From NCBI GenBank assembly GCA_946902985.2, contig OX336388.2, positions 1,505,258,545 to 1,505,322,544 of the forward strand: a stretch of 64,000 bases of DNA, given 5' to 3'. The notes under the pieces are model-generated. The model was not told where the DNA came from. It did no database searches and saw nothing but the letters and a program-made list of their open reading frames with translations. This document shows, in pieces, positions 1-10,324 of this stretch. Made by a program: the position numbers and the translations under genes. The stretch is from Meconema thalassinum (lineage: Eukaryota > Arthropoda > Insecta > Orthoptera > Tettigoniidae). How positions within the stretch are numbered: position 1 is the stretch's first letter; every line of letters begins with the position of its first letter.

Positions 1-97
1 TATGCCTTCTTGGAGGAATTGGAATATTCACACCTACTTGCTTATCTACAGTACGTGGTACAATGAGATGAAATTAAGCAAAGTTATATTGACTTCC

Positions 98-215
98 CTC
101 CTCATCTCAGTATTAGCCTCACGAGGCTGAGTGTACCCCGCTACAGCCCTCACACCAGAATTAAATGTTCTTGGCAGAGCCGGTAATCGAACCAGGACCT
201 ACCTTGTAAATTGTC
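98..215 (-). repeat. SINE family A, fragment (head half)
   Basis: Read on the minus strand this matches the front half of the family A SINE seen complete at 481-859: a tRNA-like B box, then the 'gagggctg' and 'actcagcctcg' segments. Only the head-proximal part is present. It faces the family A copy at 481-859, giving an inverted pair about 270 bp apart. Confidence 0.75.
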
Positions 216-480
216 AACGGCTCGACTAGGTTCAGGTTCCCCTGCGTTTCTACAACTATCATCAGAAGATATTGTAAATAATGTGCTATATTTCGATTGC
301 TTTTACCTATAATTGCACTAAGCATTATTTAGCATGTTTAAGCAATTTCGAATTATAAAACCTCTGTTATCCTTGTAACGGAGCATTAGATAGAAACTTG
401 GCAACTAAGACTAAATTTCACTCGTTAAAAATTGCCATAATTGAAATGAAATGAAAGCCTAAGTTCTAATCCAGAGACTA

Positions 481-859
481 CCTCGTAGTGTAGCAGCTAG
501 CATTCTTACTTTCGCCTCGGAGGTCTGGGTTCAATTACGGGCTCTGCCAAGAACTTTTAATTCTGGTGTGAGGGCTGGAACGGGGTACACTCAGCCTCGT
601 GAGGCAAAAACTGAGAGGGTTTGATTCCCAACTCAGCCATCATGGAAGTCATTTTACGTAATTTCCCACTTATACTCGAAGCAAATGCCGGAATTGTTCC
701 TAACTTAAGGTCACGGCCGCCTTCTTCTAAATCCCATCCCCAATTTACAAATAGACACATTTGTACAGCCATCACAAAAACACAGGTTATCACACAAATT
801 CCACACACACCTAAGTACACGGGGCTATATGACCACGATGTCGCAAAGCCCCTAAAATT
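481..859 (+). repeat. SINE family A, near full length
   Basis: tRNA-derived SINE. The head has an A-box-like 'tagcagctagc' and a B-box-like 'gggttcaatta', followed about 100 bp later by a second B-box-like 'gggtttgattcc'. The body contains the conserved 'ttcccactt' and 'cctaacttaagg' segments. The 3' tail ends in a stem-loop with arms 'ggggct' and 'agcccc'. At least a dozen related copies lie in this window on both strands. Short open frames inside it are incidental. Confidence 0.85.
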
Positions 860-1038
860 ATCAACAGCAGTAACATCATTCAGCAGTGTTCAGCACGACT
901 TCACAGTGACGTCACATCAGTGTGCAGTGGTCTGTTTTGTGACGCAATGAGCGGGGACAGTTTCCATCATAGTCTTACACAAGCAGTGGTATCGAGCGTA
1001 CATGAAAGAATCACATGTCCATAGCATGTAAGTGATAT

Positions 1039-1286
1039 AATAATGATACTACTACTACTACTACTAATAATAATGTTATTGGTTTTACCCTTTTATTTAC
1101 TGAGGCTTTTAGAGACGCCGGGGTGCCGGAATTATGCCCCGAAGGGGATGTTAAACATGCCAGTAAATCTACTGATACGGCTCCCTCGCATTTGCGCACC
1201 ATCAAATGCCAGCTAACTGTGCCAGGATTTAGTCCTTCAAACTTGGGAACAGCAGACGAAAACGTTACCGCTGAGCCACGCAGTCA
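1039..1286 (-). repeat. SINE family E with trinucleotide tail
   Basis: On the minus strand it reads as a tRNA-like head ('tgcgtggctcagcggtaacg' type) with a B box, then a body including 'ccgtatcagtagatttac', and ends in an AT-rich trinucleotide run (1039-1075). Related copies are at 4296-4499 and 11765-11989, all ending in 'aataacatt' followed by ATT-like repeats, so the tail is a family feature. Confidence 0.75.
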
Positions 1287-1818
1287 GTATTGGTCGGTAT
1301 TGGGCGACAGCATTCACAGTCTCCTGCAGTCACACGCAGTGATCCTTCTCGAGGAGGAATGCTGAATAGCCTAGTAGAACTAAGAAAAAGACACCGACTC
1401 GTTCAACCATTACACGTCACTTTCCACAGCGTATGGCCAATACTTCTGGTAGTAAAATGGCGTCACCCAAGAAAAGAAAACGCACAATAACCATGATGCA
1501 GCAGTGTGGGCCTTGCGACACGACCTCGGAACATCGAATACTTTCCAACGAGGACGTCACAAACATCGGAGATCTCTCAGACTTCCACAACTACCTGTAC
1601 AGCCATGAGCACACAGAATTTTCATACCATAATGGACACCCTTCAAGGAATCAACATACGGCTCGATTTTCTAGAACGTGGCGAGCCGCACGAGAACCAC
1701 CCAACTGCAACAAGGTTAGGTACATACAGGTAGCCTTCTTGCCTTTTATTCATCTGTCTCTCAAGCATTGGGGTCGGTTAGCCATTGCATAGATAGCTAC
1801 TTGCTTAGTAACTCTCCA

Positions 1819-2003
1819 GCCTCACCACGTCATGGTATAGCGGCTAGCATCCTTGGCTGTCGCTTCGGTGGCCCACATTCGATTACTGACACTGCCAAGA
1901 CATTCAATTTTGATCCGAGGACTGGAACGGGTTGTACTCAGCCTCGTGACACAAAAGCGGGTTCAATTCCCACTTCAGCTACACTATAAGTGGTTTTCCG
2001 TAC
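1819..2003 (+). repeat. SINE family A, 3'-truncated copy
   Basis: Matches the family A head ('tagcggctagcatcc', 'cttggctgtcgc') and the second B-box region ('gcgggttcaattcccac'). The copy stops soon after 'gtggttttccgta' and lacks the long tail. The sequence from about 1290 to 1819 holds nothing I recognise. Confidence 0.75.
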
Positions 2004-2389
2004 ACAAGCCTAAGACAATAAAGTTTTTGAAAAATACAAGAGAAGCATTCTTTAATTCTTATGTTATTTGGTGTGCTTATTTCGAAAACTATCTTAATTT
2101 TTTTCCATCACGACATGATTTTTTTGTAAAATCGATATCGACATTTTTGCTAAAATCGAGAGCAAAAAAAATAAAATAAAAACATTTCCCTTGTGTTTAC
2201 ACTTTTTACATCAAATTATGGTGCAGATTCTAGACGAAACTAACATAAAACAAGATGTTCAGTAAAGAACATATAGCCTAATTTCTCCTAAATGCATGGG
2301 TATTGTTATAACTCTTTGTCCTTTTCTAGCAGTATAATTTAATGCTGGTTGTAATAGCTTGTTGAAATACAACGAGCTATACGGATATT
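2004..2389. other. AT-rich stretch without recognised features
   Basis: No coding, tRNA-like or repeat signal that I can support. It leads directly into the tandem modules that begin near 2390. Confidence 0.5.
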
Positions 2390-3243
2390 ACACATGATAC
2401 GAGGTGCCCTTTGCTAGTGCTACCTCTGTAAAAAAAAAATCACTCAATTCGGTTTCACCGTGTTTGCATTGATAGGGGGAATCGATTTGCACACATACAT
2501 GTCCGTCATCTGCAACCTATTGAGCTGATGATCTTATAGTTTGGTCAAAATGTGATTCCCACATAAAGGTATGTTGTTGCAAAATTTGGTAGATATCAGA
2601 TTATTAGGTTCGTCGTAATTTGATTTAAGCTTTTAACATTTGGGTGGCCGCCATTACGTTCTCGTCAAAATGGCGGCAATATAAAACATGACACTGAGGT
2701 GTCCTTTGCTATTGCTACCTCTGTACCGAATTTCTTTCAATTCGGTTTCACCGTGTTTGAATTGATAGGGGGAATCGATTTATACACATACATGGCCACC
2801 ATCAGCAAACTATTATGCTGATGATCTTATAGCTTAGTTAAAAGCCGCTCGCCATATATATATATATGTTATTGCAAAATTTGGTAGAGAGAGGATGATT
2901 TGGTTGGTCGTAATTTGATTTAATCTTTGAACATTTGGGTGGCCTCCATTACGTTTCCGTCAACATGGCGGCGATATAAAACATGACACTCAGGTGCCCT
3001 TTGCTAGTTCTACCTCTGTACCAAATTTCGTTCTTTTCGGTATCACCGTGTTTGAATTGATGGCGGGGGGGGGGGGGGGGGCAGACATTCAGAGTACACA
3101 CACTCACACACAGCCAGACACACAGACTCTCTCTCTCACACACACACACACACACAGGCATACACACTATTTTTGGCCCTGTGTGGATCTCATAAGTCTA
3201 CTTTCATTTTTTGCAAAGATCAAAAGTAGGCTAATAGACGATT
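2390..3243 (+). mobile_element. Hairpin-ended tandem-module element, copy 1
   Basis: Three modules of about 300 bp start near 2395, 2690 and 2990. Each carries 'gctacctctgta', 'tcggtttcaccgtgttt' and (in two) 'gtggccgccattacgtt'-like text. They are followed by a run of 18 G (about 3063-3080), a CA-rich/CT microsatellite (3097-3160), then 'gatctcataag' and a terminal hairpin with arms 'agtctacttt' and 'aaagtaggct' (about 3198-3233). The same architecture recurs at about 31165-31600, 44190-45705 and 63660-64000. No coding capacity. The superfamily is unknown; a Helentron/HINE-like design is one possibility. Confidence 0.6.
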
Positions 3244-3535
3244 GACCTAGAGGAACAAATATTATGTATGTTTACATGAACGTTCAAAACAAATTTTAAA
3301 TTGAGCAGAAACGAAACAAAACGAACAAATTGTCTATTTAACTACGTAGTATTTTTCCTTGGAAACTTCTTCTTGACGTTCTTCTTTTATGTTAGATCTC
3401 AGGTATATGTTCATAAAAATCCAAGTACAATTGAATTTTTCAAGTAAACGTGATGTGATAGAAATTTTTAATTACTGTTTTCGAAAATAGCTTACATAAA
3501 GTTCAGTTATCACTTCCCTTGTATTATTTTTCACC

Positions 3536-3663
3536 GCAGGCCTGTGTAATCAGACAAATTCTACACACCCCTGAGTATATGGGGTTACATGACCACGATG
3601 TCACAAATCGCCCAAAATATCGACAACGACGACAACAACAACAACAACAACAACAACAACGAA
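3536..3663 (+). repeat. SINE family A tail only, with AAC microsatellite
   Basis: Contains only the 3' portion of family A ('gtaatcagacaaattc', 'ggggttacatgaccacgatg') and then (GAC/AAC)n to about 3663. A 5'-truncated tail with a simple-repeat end is consistent with target-primed reverse transcription. Confidence 0.7.
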
Positions 3664-4295
3664 TCAACCCAGGAGCTTAGGCCTAGATCAATACTGAATT
3701 GTGTTGTGGTGTAGGGAAACTTTGTTTCCTACTGTTGGTAGACTCTTAAGGGAAATTCTTACGCAGATTACTACATTGCGTACAAGCATGGTTCACCACC
3801 AGCAATTGAGTGTGAATTTTAGTGGATTACAAAATCAAAGTGGAAGTAAATTACTTAAATGCGCTCAGATGAAACTGTTAATGTTCAAATATGTCAACAA
3901 GAAACGTTAGTAAAAAGTAACTCCTACCACGATCATAAAAACACAATGGTATTTTGGAACATATTCGTGAAATATATTATTAAAATACACAAAATAGAAA
4001 GGCTAATTATGATCAATGGAATAGGAATTTCATATTGTGAATTTTGTATGTACTCGTAGAGAATGTCAATATTTTTGTACTGGATGGTTTATTTAACCTT
4101 TCATCTGGCCGATGTTTTAGTAATTCAATTTACCGTTTTAAATTGAAATGTAACTATATTGCTAAGTATACATTTTGCAATTGACAAATAATTAACGAGA
4201 ATGCGCACGCCAGAGAGGCATATTGTATTACAGTACCGTGCTGACTAAGGCCTGATCGGCCTATTGTTATGTGCCAAGAAATTCGTTGTTTTCAC

Positions 4296-4499
4296 AATAA
4301 TAATAATGTTATTGATTGTACGTCCCCTTTAAAAACTGCTGCTTTTAGTTACGCCTGGGTGATGGAATTTTGCCACGAAGGGGATCTTTAACGTGCCAGT
4401 AAATCTACTGACACGGCTCCCTCACATTTGCGCTCCCTCAAATTCGATCCTACAACCTTGGGTACAGCAGGCGACAACGTTACCACTGAGCTACGCAGA
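4296..4499 (-). repeat. SINE family E
   Basis: Minus-strand copy: a tRNA-like head at the right end ('ctgcgtagctcagtggtaac' when reversed), a body with 'ccgtgtcagtagatttac', and a terminal (ATT)n tail at the left end (4296-4310). Confidence 0.8.
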
Positions 4500-4544
4500 T
4501 AGCCAAATCGTTGTTGTCATTTGATGGCGGGACATGAGTAATCT

Positions 4545-4715
4545 TGATTATCTGCCCTGTCTTAATGGACAAGTGTGGAATCTGTATGATAACCAGTGTT
4601 AATATAGTGTCTGCGCCAGCGTATGTGTTTGTTTTTACAGATAGGATTGGAAAGGAGGCCACTATGAAATTAACCTGGAGCATGCCTGGAATATAACAGG
4701 GAAACCAGATAATAG
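4545..4715 (-). repeat. SINE family A, eroded tail fragment
   Basis: Reversed, it carries the tail-proximal part of family A, including the stretch around 'aggattggaaaggaggcc' and the 'tgataaccagtgttaat' segment. It lies next to the family E copy. Confidence 0.55.
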
Positions 4716-5038
4716 TGAACAACATATAGTAGGGAATGTTGATGACATTACAACTATGTTGCCAAGAGCTGAGAGTTCTCATTTGTCTTATTCAAAATAT
4801 CATACTGGATATAGCGCACAGTGACTATCCTAAAATTTATAAATAAATTAATACCTTTCGATATCCTAGTACAATAATAATGAAATTTAGTAATAAGATA
4901 CTAGGTGCCTTCGTGTGCCCAAGTCAAAACAACAGTACATAATTTAGTTCGACATGGGGGAGATATGACAACTACAAGGATTGCCAATAATGTAATCCAT
5001 TCAGTTGTGAATGTACTTTTTCTTCTGACTATACTGTA

Positions 5039-5632
5039 TTGTGCATATTAATGTGAACAAGCAGGGAAATTTAGTTTTAGTGAGTAATAAAGAGGTACCA
5101 ACTATTTCCCGCCAAGTTTTAACAACAACATGGATACCCATTGTTGAGAAAGGTAATTTTAGTGAATACTCTTATGGCTTGTGTTTCAAAACTCATACTT
5201 GGCATGTTTTTGTAGCTGTCTGAAACTGCATTCAGTGAGTATAATACATTTAGTCAGTCATAATGGATATCACACCAAAGAAGAGAAGGAAGATTATAAC
5301 CCTCCACGAATTTAGTGGTATGACTCAGAGACAAATATCATCTGAATGCAATGTAAGTTTGAGTACTGTTTGTAATTTAGTTGGGAGGAAAAATGAGAAA
5401 ATCTTGTCGAAATACATAACACAGACAGTAAAATCTCCACATGAGAACATTTTTTGGGGCTGTTTTACATTCACGGGCTCTAAATGTTTGATTCCTGTTG
5501 AAGGGATGATGAACAGCGAAGAGTACATCGAAATTTTAGAGAGAAAGCCTGCCCCAGAACTGAAGAGATTGACTGATAAACTTAACGTCGAAAAAGCAAT
5601 GTTTCATCTCTGTTCACATTAATATGCACAAT
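5039..5632 (+). mobile_element. Internally deleted Tc1-like element
   Basis: Bounded by inverted repeats of about 22 bp that match perfectly: 'ttgtgcatattaatgtgaac' begins at 5039 and its reverse complement ends at 5632. The left side is flanked by TA, the usual Tc1/mariner target; the right side reads TG, so one copy of the duplication has probably mutated. At about 594 bp it is far shorter than an autonomous Tc1 (about 1.3-1.7 kb) and encodes only a fused transposase remnant, so it would depend on transposase from elsewhere. Confidence 0.8.
5263..5622 (+). pseudogene. Tc1-like transposase remnant, internally deleted fusion
   Basis: A 119-residue open frame. Residues 8-42 resemble the paired-type helix-turn-helix of Tc1 transposases ('MTQRQISSECNVSLSTV'). 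Residues 51-92 then jump into the catalytic half ('FWGCFTFTGSKCLIPVEG', 'SEEYIEIL'). The region holding the first catalytic aspartate is missing between them, and the second aspartate and the glutamate are missing at the end; a full protein is about 340 residues. The frame stays open across the junction, and its stop lies inside the right inverted repeat. It cannot be a catalytic transposase. It might still bind element ends if expressed, but that is speculation. Confidence 0.75.
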
Positions 5633-5752
5633 GTGTCCTTCAACGGTATATACACGGAGCCTGTAAGAAATATGATTACAATAGAATTACTTCGATTCTA
5701 TGACTCATAAACTCGTAAACATTCTAAACCACCCATAAATGCTCAAACTCTT

Positions 5753-6143
5753 CATTCCACCTCGTGGTGTAGCGGCTAGTACACTTGGCTGTCGGCTCGG
5801 ACGTTCGGATTCCATTCCCGGCTCTGCCGAGAAATTTATTTCTTTCCTGAGGGCTGGAACGGGGTACGCTTAGCCTCTTGAGGCAAAACTGAGAATAGGT
5901 GGGTTCGATTCCCACCACAGCTATCCTGAAAGTGGTTGTACGTGGTTTCCTACTTCCACTCCAGGCAAATGCCTGGATGGTTCGTAACGTATGGCTACGC
6001 CCTCTCCTTTCCCAATCCTTACCAGAATTACAATTACACACATTAGTACGGACATGATGACACAGGCTGTCAGACGAAAGTATATACAAACACCCAAGAA
6101 CACGGGGTTAATTGACAACGATGTCCAAGCCAGTTAAATTAAA
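5753..6143 (+). repeat. SINE family A, full length with 11-bp target duplication
   Basis: Best-bounded family A copy. An 11-bp direct repeat 'ctcaaactctt' flanks it (5742-5752 and 6144-6154). The head reads 'cctcgtggtgtagcggctag', with B boxes near 5808 and 5908, and the tail ends 'acacggggttaattgac'. The target duplication shows LINE-type retroposition and fixes the unit length at about 391 bp. Confidence 0.9.
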
Positions 6144-6504
6144 CTCAAACTCTTGAATGTGATTTTTAGTCCAATAAAAGTGAGTGTTTTACGCTGTAAT
6201 CTTCTTCCTTACTACGAACAATATAATAACTAGTGCTACAAATCGTTGGAATCGGCTAGAATTTAGCAGCAATTTGAAAGTCACCCACAATACTTCAGTT
6301 GTATGTTATTGCCAAGTAAAGCTGAGAGTGTAATACACTTTGCAAGCTCCTATCGTTCTCCTTTCCTTACTATCACTATCATTTCCTGACTCTGAGGAGA
6401 ATGTGCACAATTAATGTGCAAGCTCCCGCTGTGCAATTAAGTCTGAGCCAAGTAATGGGATGGATTACAAACGACAAATTTCAGTATTGAAACCCCTGCC
6501 GTGG

Positions 6505-6790
6505 CTATACTTTAGTGTGTGCTTATAATTGATGCTAGGATTTGGAAGGAGGCAGCCGTGGCCTTAATTTATGAATCATCCAGTCTGGAGCAAAGTGGGA
6601 ACCACAGAAAACCACTTCTAGGGCAAGTGAGAATTGATTCCACCTCCCCACAGCTTTTTTTTCTCACTAGGCTAAGTCTGCGCCATTTCAATAATCAGAC
6701 CAGAATTCAAATTTTTGGCAGAGCCAGGAATCGAACTCAGGACCTTTGTATCTGAAGTCTTAAAATCCAGGGACCAGTCGGTTACGAGAA
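6505..6790 (-). repeat. SINE family A, 3'-truncated copy
   Basis: Reversed, it shows the B box ('gagttcgattcctggctc'), 'aattctggtctgatt' and 'gtggttttctgtggttccc' in family A order. The tail stem-loop is not present. It is interrupted by a T-rich tract at 6653-6663. Confidence 0.7.
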
Positions 6791-6972
6791 GTGAGATAGA
6801 TGTACTATTGTTGTGAATGAGAGAATCTGACAATGACTGTTTTTAAATTGAGACCTTATTAAGTTTCGTATTATGTGATTAAATTTTAGCTCGCGTAAGG
6901 TTTAACTATGTCTTGTAAATACTTAAATAATTTAAATAAATAAATAAGTATATAAATAAATCAATCAATCAA

Positions 6973-7409
6973 TCTATATACAGTACATAAAAATGAATAT
7001 TACGTAATAGTCCGTCTGTGTAAGTGTACTGTATATGCCATTTATTAGATTGCGATGAAACTTGGGTGAGTTGTTGTGTACACTCCAGGGAAGGTTTCTG
7101 AATTAGTGAATCCAATTTACAATGGTAGCGTACGAGAAGTTTCAACGAATGAGTGAAGGTGCGCAAATCGTTTCTGCAAAGTACCGGTTGCGTTCAGATA
7201 TCATTCATCCGATTGCAATGACACTTTGTTGAGTTGTTGTGCACGCTTCCAGGAATGTTTCTGGTTTAGTAAATCCATTTTAAAATAGTTAAGAGGTAGT
7301 CAACGGAAAAATAAAATAAAAATATTGTGTATCCAAAAGCTCAACAAACAAAATTACAACGCCAAAGCTTTCTTTGATTGACATTGCAACACATGCCGGA
7401 TACAGCTTG
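6973..7409 (+). mobile_element. Short solo Helitron-like element, about two internal units
   Basis: Starts with TC after an A (6972) and ends with CTTG before a T (7410), the A|T insertion pattern of Helitrons (canonical end CTRR, here CTTG). The 3' end has 'gacattgcaacacatgcc' followed by 'ggatacagcttg'. In related copies (19580, 27074, 28828) the equivalent 'ggcattgcaacgcatgcc' forms a short hairpin 9-10 nt before the end. Inside are only about two copies of the unit with 'gcgatgaaacttgggtgag', against 10-20 in the relatives at 17.5-28.8 kb. It is therefore the short form of that family. No coding capacity. Confidence 0.75.
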
Positions 7410-7683
7410 TAAAATACATTTATTAAATTGACTGTTATAAAATGAATCTGCGGCCAGATTGGTATAGGAATGACTGGAATTCCTAGCAAACACAGTTGTT
7501 TATCGTGTATCGTTTTCATGTTAACACTTTCGAAGGCATTTTATAAAACTTTTTAAAGTGAATTTAGGTTGCCCAGAATTAGAGAATAATAATTATACTT
7601 AATTTAAAGAGAAACTAGTTGAAACCCGTCAAAACATGACGGTCAATAGAAAAATATTTACTGAAGAATTTTCTTATATAGGC

Positions 7684-7989
7684 CTACTGTACATTTTTTG
7701 TACGATTATTTTTTGACTCTATTGAAACTATAAGGGCGTCAATTGATTGCACTCTCAACATTGCAAAATACTGCTGGCCATGACTGAAAAATTGTTGGGG
7801 CAAATTGAGGCCTATACGTTCCAGAGTTTCCCCTTGAGCTTTATTGATAGTGATAAAGTATGCCAAATGAATTGGAAAATATTGCCTCTTAAAAGAAAAT
7901 GATAGTGTTTTATCGGATGGTGTTAAATCAAGTCGAAGGATTAGACCTCTCTGCCTAATTTTAACTGCACCTATTAGTTCCATATCCAA
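7684..7989 (-). pseudogene. Helitron Pif1-type helicase, C-terminal fragment
   Basis: A 101-residue open frame matching the last segment of Helitron helicases. Residues 34-46 (RQYFPIHLAYFIT) lead into the motif VI-like TINKAQGET (47-55), followed by 'LERIGLNLP' and 'SHGQQYFAMLRVQS' (69-82), where family members read like SHGQLYVALSRV. These are the residues where Pif1/RecD-like helicases contact ATP and DNA. The rest of the helicase and the HUH Rep domain are absent. The next coding remnant to the right is from the protein N-terminus, so most of the roughly 1400-residue protein has been deleted. Non-functional. Confidence 0.8.
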
Positions 7990-8050
7990 GCAATATGGTT
8001 GTATTTAGGAGTCCTTGGGAAACGTTCAGATTTCTAAGCAGAATAACGGG

Positions 8051-8509
8051 TCAAGCGTTTGGAGTATGTGGCGGCCAGTCATTTAGTTCCAAGAAATTCA
8101 AGAACTCTGAGGAGTCTAATACAACTGGCCGCAAACCGTCGCTTATAATTTTGGAATATAACGAAGAAATGCGATGATGTGCAATTCCATACATTTTAAA
8201 ACAATGTGGACCGTGTGCGTGTGGCACAGTAACATTGGCACTAAATGAAACGAAGGACATAGCATTGTACTGCCGATTAGTCTCTCTGAAATTCCTTGAG
8301 ATATCATCTCCAGTGAAAAATAATTGTTGCAGCCTGTCAAATATTTTATATTTATTCAGATTAATTTTACCATTACAGCAGCAAAGGTCAAAGTAACCAA
8401 GTGTAGATTTCTCGCAAGAGATATACAGTGCAGAACAATGTCTACATTTGTTCGTCAAGGACCCTAAACTGTAACGGCATAGTATCTGGAATTGTTTCTG
8501 AAATGCCAT
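8051..8509 (-). pseudogene. Helitron Rep/helicase, N-terminal zinc-binding fragment (duplicate A)
   Basis: A 152-residue open frame resembling the N-terminal region of Helitron Rep/helicase proteins: a C-x2-C pair ('CRHCSALYISCEK'), 'CCCNGKINL' as in the usual CC-x-x-GK-V-x-L, 'LFTGDDISRNFRE' as in the usual L(F)TGdd..a..Fre, and 'RQYNAMSFVSFSAN' as in the usual RxYNxxxaftS. The helicase C-terminus lies 60 bp further along the same strand, so the HUH nuclease and most helicase motifs were removed by a deletion near 7990-8050. A diverged copy of its start lies at about 9588-9745. Confidence 0.75.
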
Positions 8510-8660
8510 ATTTATGTTAGATTTTAAAAGTGGCCTCGTATTTTTCTCCGATTTCCCACTTTTTTTTGCGGCTAGTGTTCCATTTCGTCAAATGGGTTTA
8601 TTTATAGCAGCATTTCTCCCCAAATTAACGTCATTTTAAATAACACTATAGTGGCCTGCA

Positions 8661-9014
8661 TCAACGCAGCCGCCAAATATTAAATGGCAAATAATAACTT
8701 ACTTCCATTACCAAAATCAACTGCGTGGTTAGACCCATTGTTATGTACTCTAAACAAATAATCAATAAACAATAATATTCACATATACAATGAAGTTCAG
8801 AGACTTCCATTCTCAAGTTGGTTGCTGATGAGAATGCGATGAGACTGATCGCCAATAATACAATCCTTGCAATATTTGCAATTTGCTTGCAAACGCCACT
8901 CAGGATGACGATCTTCATTTTGAAATAAACAGAATGAAATTGCTGTAAATAATCAATTTCCATCACCTGTTGAAAGTACAATACTTTGCATTCCCATGAC
9001 AGTAAATTATGCAA
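8661..9014 (-). pseudogene. Upstream part of Helitron ORF (duplicate A), degraded
   Basis: Homologous to 9790-10180 by direct comparison ('actctaaacaaataatca', 'gaatgcgatgagactga', 'tttccatcacctgtt'). The duplicate encodes a minus-strand segment (NEERDSELRFQAI...SHRILLTNQLEYES) that resembles the charged N-terminal repeats of Helitron proteins. In this copy the frame is scrambled. Call rests mainly on position and on the duplicate. Confidence 0.4.
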
Positions 9015-9139
9015 GGGAGCATAGAATCACTTCGCTACTACTGGAATGAGCATGGACTCACTTCGCCAGCCACCGTAATGGAGGGAGTTTTAGAATTATA
9101 TGTTCAGTGCTTGTCAAAGATCGTATTAACACAGGGAAT

Positions 9140-9500
9140 CCCACTCTTAAGACTACATTCTGAGCTATTGCCCCGGATTCCAGGTTCGATCCCCGCTCTG
9201 CAAGAAATTTTATTCTGGTCTGAGGACTGGAACGGGGCGCACTCTTGAGGCAAAACTAAGAAGAGCAAAGTTTGATTCCCATCTCAACAATCTTGGATTT
9301 GGTTTCCGTGGTTTCCCACTTCCACTCCAGGCAAATACCTAACTTAAAGCCTCGGTCGTTAACTCCCCATTCCCCACATTAATTACAAATGCACACATCA
9401 ACACAGCCATCACATTAACACAGGTTATCAGAGAAAAGTTTACACTCGCACACCAAAATAGACGGGGCTGAGTGACCACGATGTCTGAGTCCATCAAATG
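9140..9500 (+). repeat. SINE family A, inside duplication copy A
   Basis: Contains the B box 'aggttcgatccccgctctg', 'ttctggtctgagg', 'gtggtttcccacttccactc', the tail 'gacggggctgagtgaccacg' and 'atgaattatgttcgccaa' beyond it. The same SINE with the same flank sits at 10325-10695, so it predates the duplication. Confidence 0.85.
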
Positions 9501-9587
9501 AATTATGTTCGCCAATTTGTTAACGCTGATGTATGTTTTTGAACTACTGGATATAAGTTCAATGACTTTTAAATTAATATAATTACA

Positions 9588-10122
9588 TTGTTGCAGCTTG
9601 GCAAATATTTTATATTCCAGTAGATCAATTTTACCATCACAACAGTAAAGGCCGAAGTAACCGCGCGTAGATTTTACGCAAGAGAAATACAATGTAGAAC
9701 GATGTTTACATTTGATCGTCAAAGACCTTACACTGTACTGCATAACATCTGAAATTGTTTCTGAAATGGCCTAATTATATTGAATTTTAAATGTGGCTTC
9801 GTATTATTCGATAACACTATAGTGTCCGGCAATATCGGAGGCGCTAAATATTAAATGGCAAAAAATACTTCCATTGCCGAAATCAACTGCGTAGTTAGAT
9901 TCAGTACTCTAAACAAATAATCATTAAACAATTGCCTTATACAATGAAGTTCAACATGACCGTCCAGAGACTTTCATACTCAAGTTGGTTGGTGAGGAGA
10001 ATGCGATGAGACTGAACGCTTAAAATAAATTCCTTATAATTGTTCCTGCCAGCGAAATTTTTTGCAATAGCTTGAAAACGCAGCTCAGAATCACGTTCTT
10101 CATTTTGATATAAACAGTACAA
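9588..10122 (-). pseudogene. Helitron Rep/helicase N-terminal fragments (duplicate B)
   Basis: Two broken pieces on the minus strand. At 9588-9743 'CKHRSTLYFSCVKS' and 'YCCDGKIDL' match the zinc-binding segment of duplicate A. At 9937-10122 a 61-residue frame 'NEERDSELRFQAI' ... 'SVQSHRILLTNQLEYES' looks like the upstream charged repeats. Stops and a missing middle make it non-functional. Confidence 0.55.
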
Positions 10123-10324
10123 AACTGTTCTAAATAACCTATTTCCATCACCTGTTATAGTTTATGGCAGTACATTTTGCAGAGGAACATAGAATCACTT
10201 CGCCAACTACTGGAATGAGCATAGGTCTAAACTCAATACTCACTTCGGCAGTCACCCTAATGGAGGCAGTTTTAGAATTCTATGTCCCGTGCATGTCAAA
10301 AATCGTATTAACACATGGAAGCCC

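Larger units (their letters stand above)
8321..9500. repeat. Tandem duplication, copy A
   Basis: 8321-9500 aligns collinearly with about 9586-10695, with an offset of about 1.26 kb that shrinks to about 1.17 kb through indels. Shared landmarks are 'ttgttgcagc', 'aaatattttatatt', 'taacactatagtg', 'tagaatcacttcgc' and the family A SINE at the right edge. The two copies have diverged substantially, so the duplication is old. Confidence 0.75.
7616..10150 (-). mobile_element. Decayed autonomous Helitron
   Basis: The minus-strand 3' end lies at 7616: the strand reads 'ccgtcatgttttgacgg' (a 6-bp-stem hairpin), then 'gtttcaactag', then T, a textbook Helitron terminus. Upstream on the same strand are remnants of a Rep/helicase polyprotein: Pif1-type helicase C-terminus (7684-7989), an N-terminal zinc-binding region (8051-8509) and a further upstream segment. 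The stretch from about 8321 rightwards is tandemly duplicated near 9588 onwards. The 5' end was not found; 10150 is the last recognisable coding similarity. Confidence 0.65.

Noticed and set aside
2949..3245. Cysteine/histidine-rich short frames
   Set aside because: They are translations of CA/CT microsatellite and a G run.
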